A stretch of 64,000 nt of DNA, taken from assembly GCF_000150275.1 (NCBI RefSeq), contig NW_002060959.1, forward strand, positions 1,023,746 through 1,087,745. Direction: 5' to 3'. How positions within the stretch are numbered: position 1 is the first letter of the stretch; the number at the start of each line of letters is the position of its first letter. The notes under the pieces are model-generated. The model saw only the letters and a list, made by a program, of their open reading frames with translations, was not told where the DNA came from and made no database searches. The position numbers and the translations under genes are program-made. This document shows, piece by piece, positions 1-15,039 of the stretch. This DNA comes from Trichoplax adhaerens (taxonomy: Eukaryota; Placozoa; Uniplacotomia; Trichoplacea; Trichoplacidae).

Positions 1-682
1 CCACCAGCGTTTTTATCAATTGGACGCTACAGTACTATACTGTACTATGGTACTGTCACCCTGGGTTACCCATACTGTAGGTTGACCAGACCGGGCCAGC
101 ATACAATGCCATGCGACTGGGGGATCCACAGGGGATAATCACCGGGTACCGGACTGCCGCCAACCCAATCTGTTCTGGTCCGTACCGTACTGTACTAGCA
201 CCATGTGTACAGTATATAGTGTACTGTACACTGTACTGTACAGTACTGTACTGTATACTGTAAGGAGCGACTGTCTACTGTACTGTACTGTACTGTACGA
301 GTGTACGTGCCTTTGCCACAACCAACCTGTGCGCAGTGGGCACGTGCTAGAGTAAGAGCAACCGGTACTGGAAAGGGTACCGGTACTGGACCTCGAGTGC
401 ACACTGTGGATGGAGAACATGCGCTTGCGCAGTGCAGTGCTGTACCTCCGGCCCACTGGGTGATCCTTTGCCTGAGTCCAAGGTAGACTTTAGACAGCCA
501 GCAGGTCCAGAGTACAGACGCAACTGTACAGCGCAGCACAGATTCAAGGTCCGCCAAGACTAGAAACGTTGCACCCAAAATAGGATGACAATTTGCACGT
601 GATTGATATTACAAACAGTCAGCGACTAGCCTGGAAGTGGATTTGACAGCCTACTGTGCCAAAAATGAGTCCGCGATCATTG
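1..682. repeat. GTAC-rich low-complexity satellite
   Basis: The stretch is dominated by overlapping GTACTGTAC and GTACAGTAC words, which are reverse complements of each other, so the DNA is rich in nested imperfect palindromes (for example 186-310). Local GC is higher than in the rest of the window. Several short open frames exist on both strands, but they translate mostly to repeated Tyr-Cys-Thr-Val residues and are products of the repeat. I see no gene. The same word family recurs at about 35.5 kb. Confidence 0.75.
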
Positions 683-1497
683 TCCAATGTCTACTCACCC
701 ATTAAAATAATAACGCCATACTGTACAGTGAACAGTAGTACAGTAGAAGAAAAAAAAAGTCATACAGTACGCTGTGCAGTACAATAACTCGAGGTCTAGC
801 TCACTCTACTGTAGGGGTACCCGGGACAGTACACTGAGTAGAGTACAGTACCGTACTACAGTATACAGTACTATATACTGTAGCCCAATGTCTACTCGCC
901 CATTAAAATAACGCCATACAGTACAGTACGTACAGTAGAAGAAAAAAAGTCATACAGTACACTGTGCAGTACAGTACAGTAACTCGAGGTCTAGCCCACT
1001 CTACTGTAGGGGTACCCGGGACAGTACACTGAGTAGAGTACAGTACCGTACTACAGTATACAGTACTATATACTGTAGCCCAATGTCTACTCGCCCATTA
1101 AAATAACGCCATACTGTAGAAGAAAAAAAGGTCATACAGAACTGTACAGCAACTCGAGGTCTAGCCCACTCTATGTACTGTAGGGGTGCCCGGGACAGTA
1201 CACTGAGTACAGTACTGTACAGTATCGTGTCCACAGTGGATAGTACTACAGTATACAGTACTATATACTGTAGCCCAATGTCTACTCGCCCATTATTATT
1301 ATTAAAATAAATAATAACGCCATACAGTACTGTACTGTACAGTAGAAGAAAAAAAAGTCATACAGTACACTGTGCAGTACAGTAACTCGAGGTCTAGCCC
1401 ACTCTACTGTAGGGGTGCCCGGGACAGTACACTGAGTACAGTACAGTACCGTGTCCACAGTGGATAGTACTACAGTACAGTATACAGTACTGTAACT
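683..1497. repeat. Tandem repeat, four units of about 195 bp
   Basis: Four successive units begin with CCAATGTCTACT at about 683, 885, 1080 and 1275. Each then carries an ATTAAAATAA stretch, a poly-A run with GTCATACAG, the segment AACTCGAGGTCTAG, GGGTACCCGGGACAG or a close variant, and a tail of GTACAGTA words. Units differ by small indels of the GTAC words and by an ATT/AAT expansion in the fourth unit. This is a higher-order satellite built on the GTAC motif. No coding potential is evident. Confidence 0.85.
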
Positions 1498-2014
1498 AGC
1501 TAGACCTGATGGCCTTGTTGCTTGCGATTGCACATGCTCTGACCAACTTGAAAGTCGACAACAACTCTTCCAGCTTGAGCAATGATCGATGCATCAAAAT
1601 GAATTCAACTTCTGGCCAATCCTCCAATTTCTTACAGGTCCTACTAACTAATGCTAAAGTACTGTACAGTAAACTTTGCATCATTGTCATCAACGTACAG
1701 CCCTATTTTGCCTACAATCTCTGCTATTCATCTTGTACTGTATGAGAAGAGTGATTTACTGCAGTTTTCCTTGTACTCGACATGTAAACCTGGTACCATG
1801 GCCACTTTGTTGATTAAAAGATATCAATAATAATAATAATAATAATAATAAGGACATCCATCGATAGTCATCCATGCAACACTCTACATGTCCATATTTC
1901 ATAATTGACGTTCATGTGGAGTCCAATGCTGTATCTTTACTAAAATAGCCAAATAAGAAAAATTCTTCTTTTTCAAATAATAAAATAAACAATCATACCA
2001 TTTCTATTCAATAC
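1498..2014. other. Upstream region of FRA10AC1 with AAT microsatellite
   Basis: This is non-coding sequence between the satellite and the first codon of the FRA10AC1 homologue. It includes an AAT trinucleotide run at about 1826-1851. A 78-codon frame at 1509-1745 shows no family resemblance and no supporting splice partner, so I do not call it. The promoter presumably lies here, but no clear TATA or initiator can be assigned. Confidence 0.4.
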
Positions 2015-5000
2015 ATGCAGTTCCATGCAAGTGGTGGCATTGATTCGGATTTCGAAGATGAACCGACTGAACAATCTGTTAGCACAGGAGAATCTAGGTA
2101 CGATCAAGTCATTAGCGTACTACTTACTCAACCGGATATACCGACTAGCATGTCATTTTGTTAAAGGAAAAACTGCCTGAATTTCAACAGTTGCAGCCAA
2201 GTACAAGTACAAGATGCATTTCTCCTACGAAGCCAGTGGATGATAATATTCAATCAACTGGCTTCGACGTAATGGCGAGCTGCAGTAGGCAAGACTACTT
2301 TACTGTACTGTATTGTACAGTACAAGGCAGCCTTTTACGCATAGTACACCAATTACTAGTAGTAACCATGCATTGGCGATAGGCTGCAATATTGCACATG
2401 GCTTCAATACTTGCAAATAGCGCTCTACATCAAAAGAGTAGTCGATCTCCATAAAAATATTCATCAGCCCAAAATAAGATTATCGTCAAGACCAGTATTA
2501 AGCAAACAATGTACGGTATCATGGCAACTGTTTTATTTTTGCAAAGATTCAAAAATTTGTAAACAATCTTGCTAACAAATATTTCCAGTATACAGTACAT
2601 CTATAGCTGAGCACATGATGCATGATAGAGTTGTCGAGAAATTGTGTATTGAGAGGATCAATTCCACAAATGACGATGTTGAAGCCAAAGCTTACAAACT
2701 ATCTAAACGTTTTATTTCAGTCAACCAGATAATATTAACACAGGGTCGAAAAGAAAACATTCAACAACAAAGCATGGTCAAGTCATACCCTCCAAAAGAC
2801 TTGCTGAAGATATCTATGAGGCGTCAGTAATAGGCAAAATACTATTAATCAACTATAATCCTTTATGCTGATTGACACTTTTCTATTTATCATAGGGAAG
2901 CTGCGAAGATTGATCGTGTACACTTCTTGGCTCTAGATGCTGTAACTGTCTAACAACTTGATAATACACATATATTAAAATACAGTACTATTTATTTGGC
3001 TTTTATACGATTACGACAATACTATCTAGTTGATATAGTAAATACCAAGTAAATGAAATCGGCCAGTGCAAGATAATATCAAACAATATTTTTATACTAA
3101 TACAGTATGCGCGTCATAAAATAATGGTCAACAACTATATAAAGTACTACGGTGGGTCGATAAAGGATTTTCAACGATCCAGGTAAGCGATGTTGCCAAT
3201 AGTAGCATTATTTTATTACAAGTGATACTAATTGAAGGTATTAATGTATATTCAACGACGATGATCAAAGGTCATTAAGGGTAGATAGTACAATCAAAGT
3301 ATTAAATTGTACCCCTTATTATGACCTTATAGCAGTTATGCTATACAAAAATTTGAACGATAGCACTGATAGTACTGTAGCATGATGCGACTTTTCATTA
3401 TTACTTGCAATTCTACCATTCATTAACTGAGTTGGAGTAATTGCTGATAAAAACTTTCCTGTTTAAATAGGGCAAATGATAAAAACGATTATGACATTCT
3501 ACGAGAACAGCATCGGTAAGTAATGAAAAATAAAAGCAAACGTGTCCTGTAAAACTAACCTTAAATGCAATTCATTTACCCCTATGCTAATGCTTAGATT
3601 TGTTTGGGAAGATGATGATGATAATGATAATAACTGGTAATTTACAATGTATTTTATTTTTTAAAAAGTTCACTTATTATAACTATGACATTCAAGATTG
3701 CTAGCATGAACACTTCTATCGATATCTGAGCAATGCATTCTTTAATAAATGTCTATCTAAGGGATAAGAGACTGGCAAAGAAATATTATGACCGTTTATA
3801 CAAAGAATACTGTGTTGCTGACTTGTCCAAATATAAAGAAAATAAAGTAACGTATATTGATACTGTACGGTAAACTTAATGTGATGATAACGTTCAAAAG
3901 TTAATGCTGTCATTCGACGAATTTAGATTGCTCTTCGTTGGCGAATAGAAAGAGAGGTTATAGGCGGCAAAGGTTAGCTTAACACTGACTTGGACATTAT
4001 AATTGTTGCATTATTGTAAAAGATCTATTCAATTTTTTCCTGCAGGTCAGTTCTTGTGTGGTAACTTGAAGTGTGGAGCAAGTGATAATCTGCGTAGCTG
4101 GGAGGTATGCTTTTCAATCATATAAAAATAACAGATATACACGTACTAGTGAGAATTTAAATACTGCAGATAAAACTACAGTATACGTATATCCTAGTCA
4201 CCGAAATACTCTAACGAAGAATTTTACCAACTCGACTACATCTTTTTTCAGGTAAATTTTGGATATGTCGAGCGTGGAGAAAAAAAGAATGCCTTGGTGA
4301 AGCTAAGTAAGCAAATAATCAATTTGGCTTGATTCATATCATCTTTCTACATGTACTTGACACCAATTTGTATTGTTTGGTAAAATGTAGGACTTTGCCC
4401 TAAATGCTCAGATAAGCTAAATTATCATCACAGGTAGGAACTGGCTACTAATATTTTTACTATCAGTATGAGCTGGAAACAAAAAATTGATCTCATGTTG
4501 TTGCTACTTTGCAAGTGATTTTAAAGCATACTGTATATAAAATCAAAGTTTGATTGTTTTATAGTTGTCAATATCTAGAGTGAGGTTTATACTTGCCTTT
4601 GCTACAAGTAGAATGTCTGGACGTGACAATGCATTAAAATATATCTGAATGTATTCATAACAAATTATAGACAACGTTTGGCCAAATCGAAAGTAAAGGC
4701 GGATAATTCACGTACAATGAAAAAAGATTCAAACGTGCCAAGCAGAGCAACACCAGAGAAAGGTAATTGCTATCTGTACTTTACATTATATTTTGTATTT
4801 GCTATATCATACTGACATTGGCATTAAAATTAATACGCTTATACCCACATAGAGCTTGATGTCGCACCGAAAGAAACCGGGCCAGGTAACTGCTGAGATA
4901 TCATTTCGAATTTATTGACCGCAATTCGATAATGGTAGAAAGATTGACTAACAATCCTTTACACCTCGTACTCTAGTTAGCAGCTTACGAGAGCGACTTA

Positions 5001-5350
5001 TACAATATTTTATCATATGATATTGAATTGCAACTTCTCTAATGTTTAAAATCTACAGAATCATCTAGTAAACCTGATAACGTATGGAGTCGACCTGTAA
5101 ATGTGGATTCTAAAACGCGGTAAGATTTAATTAATTCCGGATAACTTTTTGATGTGCATTGTATGCAAATGCTTTTATTTCTTAACTTAAAAATAAATAG
5201 TACTAATTTACAGTATACGCGTATAGTTAAATACGGTTACTAGTCGCTACGAGATGCAGGCGAGATAACAAATTTTGCTAATTTTTTATTTATTTATCTC
5301 ACAACAGAGAGGATGAAATTGAGGACTACTTTGAAGATATGTTATTGTAA
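2015..5350 (+). CDS. FRA10AC1: FRA10AC1 homologue, nuclear protein
   Basis: Spliced model: 2015-2097, 2721-2822, 2896-2941, 3106-3182, 3471-3515, 3598-3636, 3762-3846, 3927-3972, 4046-4104, 4252-4306, 4391-4433, 4671-4762, 4853-4885, 5059-5119, 5308-5350. All junctions are GT..AG, phases agree, and the total is 909 nt (302 aa, close to the human length). Seen along the protein: an N-terminal GGIDSDFEDE; YYGGSIKDFQR; DYDILREQHRFVWEDDDD; KKYYDRLYKEYCVADLSKYK; a probable zinc site formed by Cys179/Cys184 (CGNLKC) and Cys215/Cys218 (CPKC); VNFGYVERGEKKNALVKL; a Lys-rich linker; and the family's acidic C-terminus EDYFEDMLL. These match FRA10AC1, a nuclear protein linked to the spliceosome. The exon at 2721 uses a GTCAGT donor. 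The 3' exons were copied in tandem downstream. Confidence 0.93.
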
Positions 5351-6330
5351 AATTTTACTAGTTACGTAGTATAGTACCTTTAATGTACAGTATGATACTA
5401 TCATCGATGGACAATTTAAATTTTTCGGAACAATCTAGCTGGATAGTCACTGCAACGATTTGTAATTAGAAATTGAAATAGCGAGTTGACGTTATTGCTT
5501 TAATCTTGTATAGCAGCTGAATGTATTTCATTTCAGTCATAATATATTACACAGAGATATAGCATGAGCAAAACATTATTGTCTGTATTGTTTTAAGAAT
5601 TTTAATTTCTATACTGTATCGTTGTTAATGTATCTGCTAATCGCTGGCCTGAACAATAAATTATTATTTGAAAAATGCTAGCAGCAAAGGAAACTTCTTC
5701 CACTACAACGAACTACTAGACTAATTAATGAGTAATATTGACAAGTATTTCTGTCGAATTTATGCAAGCTACCAATCATGTAAGAAGGCTAAATCATGGA
5801 TATATCATTTGTAAGTGAGATTTTACAGAAATAAATGGATGAGATAGTTAATCCATCTGCTTTTCCTTTGACAGTACAGTAGTATCTGCATATTCTCCGC
5901 ATAAGTTGCCTGGATGAAATGCTCGCGTTAGAGCTATGAATAAATGACAGCCAGATATAGCAACAGCTCCGAACTCATCACATATATATTTTGTTGAAAT
6001 TTTAATAAATAATAGATTAGTCGCTAGCCGATGGATAAGAACTGTTATTATCAATATTATAGTGCTATAGCTAGCTGTCATTTTATTAAAACATTCAAGG
6101 CGGCTGAGCCAGTAGTAGAATAAATCATAGCTAGGAATAGCTGACGGAATATAATTTTGACATGGCCATGCAACATGGCATGCATTACATCAGAAGAGTG
6201 TAGCAAGTTAAAGAAATAGTACGTCACTTTAGTACTGTAAATCAAAGCATCAGTCACTAATTCATCAATATAGTACTGCTGCTAATAATTAGCACTTTCG
6301 TAGAATTTTCAACCCGATTCATTCAGTTGT
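4475..6330. repeat. Segmental tandem duplication, copy A
   Basis: Sequence from about 4475 (the intron before FRA10AC1 exon 12) to about 6330 is repeated in diverged form at about 6650-8515, an offset of roughly 2.18 kb. Shared landmarks include TTGATCTCATgTTGyTGCTACTTT, the exon-12 Lys-rich stretch, CCAATCATGTAAG with AGGCTAAATCATG, and the minus-strand membrane-protein block. Copy A contains the functional 3' end of FRA10AC1. Confidence 0.8.
5848..6169 (-). pseudogene. Decayed small membrane protein, copy A
   Basis: On the minus strand an open stretch of 77 codons ends at 5848 and contains a hydrophobic segment, then CDEFGAVAISGCHLFIALTR, then GEYADTT. Comparison with the duplicate at 8031-8351 suggests the original start was near 6169, but here that part is broken by a frameshift and a stop. 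The protein family is not recognised. It could be a pseudogene, or a short gene rebuilt by unseen splicing. Confidence 0.35.
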
Positions 6331-6855
6331 AGATTGTAATCAACGAAGTCATATTGACACAATTTCAGTTGGATATTATAGTGATTCGTTGCGCGATGAA
6401 CATGAGGTAACAAAAATTGTTAATAATTTTAATATTTTCTGATGGTCTAGTGATCACGGTAAATCGAGCCAACCATAATTTAACTTGTGCTCAATATTAT
6501 TTTAATCATAGACTGATTAAACCATGCATATCTTTTAGCATACTCGTATGTATGTGCATTTGCTCAAGATCAACAATGGGTAATCAAAAATGAATGATTG
6601 TAGCAACGCTCTTTTCGTTGATCTCTTATTTCGGGACCAAGCATGAAACTTATTTGAAATCAAAAGTTGATCTCATATTGCTGCTACTTTTGCAAGTGAT
6701 TTTAAAAGCATACTGTATACAAAATCAAAGTTTTCTGTTTTACACTTGCCAATAGCTAGGGCGAGGTTTACTGCATACTGGCCTTGCTAGAAATAGCACA
6801 TCTTGATGTAAAAATGTATTAAATATGTCTATATACGAATTCACGAGGAATTACA

Positions 6856-7540
6856 GATGCCGCTTTAGCAAAATAGAAAGTAAAGACGGATGACTCACGT
6901 ATAGTAAAAAAGATTCAAACTTGCCAAGCAGAGCAATGCCAGTGAAAGGTAATTGCTGTCTGTACTCCGCATTCTACTGTATTTTATAGTTGTGTAATTA
7001 TACCCACTTAGATTCTGTTGCGAAACCGGAAGAAATAGGGCCAGGTAACTGTTGAAACATCATTTTCAGTTCAATGACTACAACACGATGACATTTTAAA
7101 GATTTACTAATTAATTCTATATATTGCCTAATTATTCACACGTCGTTACTCTAGTAAGCAGCTTGTGAGAGTGATTTAGGCAATATTTAGCATAGGATAC
7201 TGAACTTGAACTTCTCTCATGTTTATCATCGACGGAATCATCTTGTAAACTTGACAACGTATGGATGGAATCGACCTATAAACAGGGATTCTTAGGTAAA
7301 ACGCAGTAAGGCTAAAATTAGTTGTGATGACTTTTTGATATTTAACGTTCGCAGATGCTTATATTTCTCAAAGATAAACAACACAATTGTACACTATATA
7401 CCGGTGATTAAATACAGTTACTAGACACTACAAGATGAGAGCAAGATAAAACAATTTTTGTTCATTTTTATTCATTTATCTTACGCTATCTACAGAGGGA
7501 TGAAATGAGGACTACATACTTTAAAGATATGTTGTTAATT
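6856..7540 (+). pseudogene. FRA10AC1 3'-exon pseudogene (exons 12, 13, 15)
   Basis: Counterpart of FRA10AC1 exon 12 at about 6856-6948: it keeps the AG acceptor and GTAATTGC donor, but the equivalent of QRLAKSK is interrupted by TAG. Counterpart of exon 13 at about 7012-7044, followed by GTAACTG. Counterpart of the last exon at about 7496-7537, where the EDEIEDYFEDMLL region has frameshifts. No 5' exons are present, so this is a duplicated fragment that cannot encode the protein. Confidence 0.75.
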
Positions 7541-8030
7541 TTACGAGTTATGTACTACGTTTACATTACAGCGTAATGCTTTCATCTGTAGACGATGAAG
7601 TTTTTCGGAGCAATGTAGCTGGATAGCTACGGCAACACTTGACAATTAGGAATTGAAACAGGAAGTTGACATTATTGCTTGAAACTTGGATACCAACTGA
7701 ATGTATTTCATTTCAGCCATAATATTGTATAGAGATATAGCATCAGCAAAACTTTATTGCCTGCATTGCTTTAAAAATTTCAATTTCTATCCTGTACTGT
7801 TATTCATAATGTATCTGTCAATCGATGGCCTGAATAATGAATTGTTATTTAAAGAAACGTAACATCATAGGAAACTTCTTCCAATGCAACGGGCTAGCAG
7901 TTTCAATAAATAGGTACCGCAATATTTACAAGTGTTTCATTCAAATTGATACACGTTGCCAATCATGTAAGTAGGCTAAATCATGAATATATCATTTATA
8001 AATAAGATTTCGTAGAAGTGGATCAGGCAG

Positions 8031-8351
8031 TTAATCCCATCTACTTTTTCTTTTGATAGTAGTATCTGCATATTCTCCACGTGCGTTACCTTGATGAGAT
8101 GCTCGCATTAAAGCAAGGAATAAAATGCAGCCAGTGATAGCAATAGCTCCAAAAGTCATCACATATTTATTCTGTAGAAATTATAATAATGGATTAGTCA
8201 TTAAACGACGGATAAGAACTGTTACAAACAATATTATTATAGCGCTGTTGCTAACTGGCACAGTTATTAGACTATCCAACACGACAGAGTCAATGGTAGA
8301 CCAAATCACAACTAGGAAAAGTCGACGAAATACAATTTTTGATCTAACCAT
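8031..8351 (-). pseudogene. Decayed small membrane protein, copy B
   Basis: Minus-strand reading from an ATG at 8351 gives MVRSKIVFRRLFLVVIW, two hydrophobic stretches, RRLMTNPLL, then a stop. It resumes in the same frame with NKYVMTFGAIAITGCILFLA, SHQGNARGEYADTT and a basic end, with TAA at 8031-8033. The homologous copy A is open across the stop but broken upstream. Intact halves in different copies imply an ancestral two-segment membrane protein of about 100 residues, which I cannot name. Confidence 0.4.
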
Positions 8352-8515
8352 ATAACGACATCTATTCCATCATTAAAGTGTATCAAATTGAAAGAAGAGT
8401 ATATCACTGTTTTAGACTTTTAGTGGGGCAAATCAAAGCATCAGTTGCTAATGCATCGATCGTATAGTACTACTACTATTAACTCGCATTTTAGTAGAAT
8501 TTCAACCCAATTTAC

Positions 8516-10272
8516 GTAGGCAGATGTAGACTAAACTACTTCAACAGCATGAAATGGAACAAAGTGCAACTTCGATCTACGCGTACATCATTTTGCAGCG
8601 ATTATCACCTCCATCATAAGAGTGTAGACATTTGAAATAGATGATATGACTGTATCTCTAATTTGACTGTTTCAGCTCTAGACAAATCATCCCTACAGCT
8701 ATGAAAGGTACGAAAGTACAATTTTCCAAACTCATCAATATGCTGCGGCGGCAGCCACTGCGTCCAGTTCGTACATGAAGTTTTTATAAATGATGCAAGA
8801 ATATATTGGCATAGAATCATGCCTACTGTAACACTTCTATTATTAAAAGTGCGTTCATTTGGCTAATGCTATACAAGAATTTTGTGCAATGAGAAATAGT
8901 GTGCTCAAGTTTAGCGTAGTGGATATGATCTCTATGTCATCTTAACCATGCCTATTTTATGCATCAAGTAAAGATCTGATCCTACTTGATGCAAGTAATG
9001 TAACATCATATTTAGCATAACATGGCCATCAAGTCATTCCTCTATCCGTGTAGACGAGTAAAAGTTTCAATGGCCTCCTTATTTACTCATACTGCTGCAA
9101 TCGACAACACATACCGGGCGTATGAACAATTCTGGATTAACAATTCGGAAAGCAGTAGTGGTTCGAATTTTTCGCAATCCATCATTGGGTTTAGGAGTTT
9201 TTCCTTCAGGATTGGCCATCATATTACATCAACTCTTATTCTTTTACAGCCAATGAATGAATTAATATCGGTCGGTTTGCTTTCTCCTTTTACTCAGCTT
9301 GTGCTTGCCTAGATGCCAGGTGTCTCTAACTCCAGTATAGTGCAGGCTTTCACTAGTCGATGATGGAAGGATAACCAGCAAAAATGATCAGCTTCGCCAT
9401 CTTCGCCTTTCTTGCTCACGGATTGGCATTGCCTTTTGAGCAAGCGCATCACAACCGTAAACATTGCAACCTTGTCGAACTTGTTTTCATCAGCTGCAAG
9501 GGGCCTAAAACGCTAGCCGATCCTGGCAGCTCTTTTTTAGCTTGACATTTTGTCGAGGTAATGCAGACAATTTTCACTTTCTATTGCCACCAGACTGCTG
9601 ATTGCAATATAATCGATTGATACTGGCTTGGCCATTTGCAGACCTTTGAGCAAGGAAGTGGTTGCCGAGAGATTATTGCTGGATACATCTTATCCATTGG
9701 CCTATCTTGGCTAGAAGGAAAACTTGACTCTTGTGCAGCGCCATTTAAAGAAGGAAAGAGTAATTCTAATTCATCATTAAGAAAACACAAACTCGTAACG
9801 TAAGAGTGATCGTAATCTATGACAACGAGCTGATGAGTTAGTGCTAAACGACAATCTTGAGCTGCTTGCAATTTTACCTTGGAATGATCAAGTCGATGAT
9901 GCTATTGGTCAATATCGACAAGATCTAAACATCCATACGCATAACTCACAATTTGATCCGGTTTGCCATCGGCTTATTTATTGTAGACATACCTCAGTCA
10001 GGTTATTCAAGGATCATTCCTGCAAGTATTGAAAGAGTGCTGCAGCAAATTATCGGTAACATTGGGCTGCGATCGCGTATGTTTGTGGACACCTAGGTAG
10101 CTGCGATACATTCAATCTAAAGTACTGCAATCTTAATCATACGGGCTGCAACGAAGCAAATTATTCACGGATCTTTCCTCCAAGAACGGAAAGAGTGCTG
10201 TAGCAGAGATTGGGAACATTTGGCTGTCATAGTGTCATCTTAATATTACGCTGAAAGCATTTGAACGTCAAC
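8516..10272. other. Intergenic region, no supported gene
   Basis: Contains open frames of up to 96 codons on both strands (9022-9312 on plus, 9581-9871 on minus), but neither shows a recognisable motif or splice partners. GC is slightly higher near 9.0-10.2 kb than in neighbouring introns, so old coding or mobile-element remnants are possible. The promoter of the downstream polymerase gene should lie near 10.1-10.27 kb. Confidence 0.4.
10003..10226. repeat. Diverged direct repeat upstream of Pol X gene
   Basis: Two blocks of about 67 bp, 10003-10069 and 10160-10226, share TTATTCA, GGATC, TTCCT, CAAG, GAAAGAGTGCTG, AGCA and GGTAACATTgGGCTG-like segments in the same order and orientation. The second ends about 46 bp before the start codon of the polymerase gene. 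They may be a promoter element duplicated with drift or a transposon remnant. Confidence 0.55.

Positions 10273-15039
<4,767 letters not shown>

Larger units (their letters stand above)
6650..8515. repeat. Segmental tandem duplication, copy B
   Basis: Diverged second copy of 4475-6330. The FRA10AC1 part is decayed while the overall order of blocks is preserved. Divergence by many substitutions and small indels suggests an old event, unlike the young cassette duplications in the adducin gene. Confidence 0.8.

Noticed and set aside
139-1533. Overlapping frames of 60-127 codons on both strands
   Set aside because: They translate to Tyr-Cys-Thr-Val rich strings because the GTAC words lack stop codons in most frames. 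They are satellite shadows, not genes.
2158-2382. 74-codon frame in FRA10AC1 intron 1 as an exon
   Set aside because: FRA10AC1 phase runs directly from 2097 to 2721 and matches the family. This frame adds nothing homologous and contains the GTAC repeat word.
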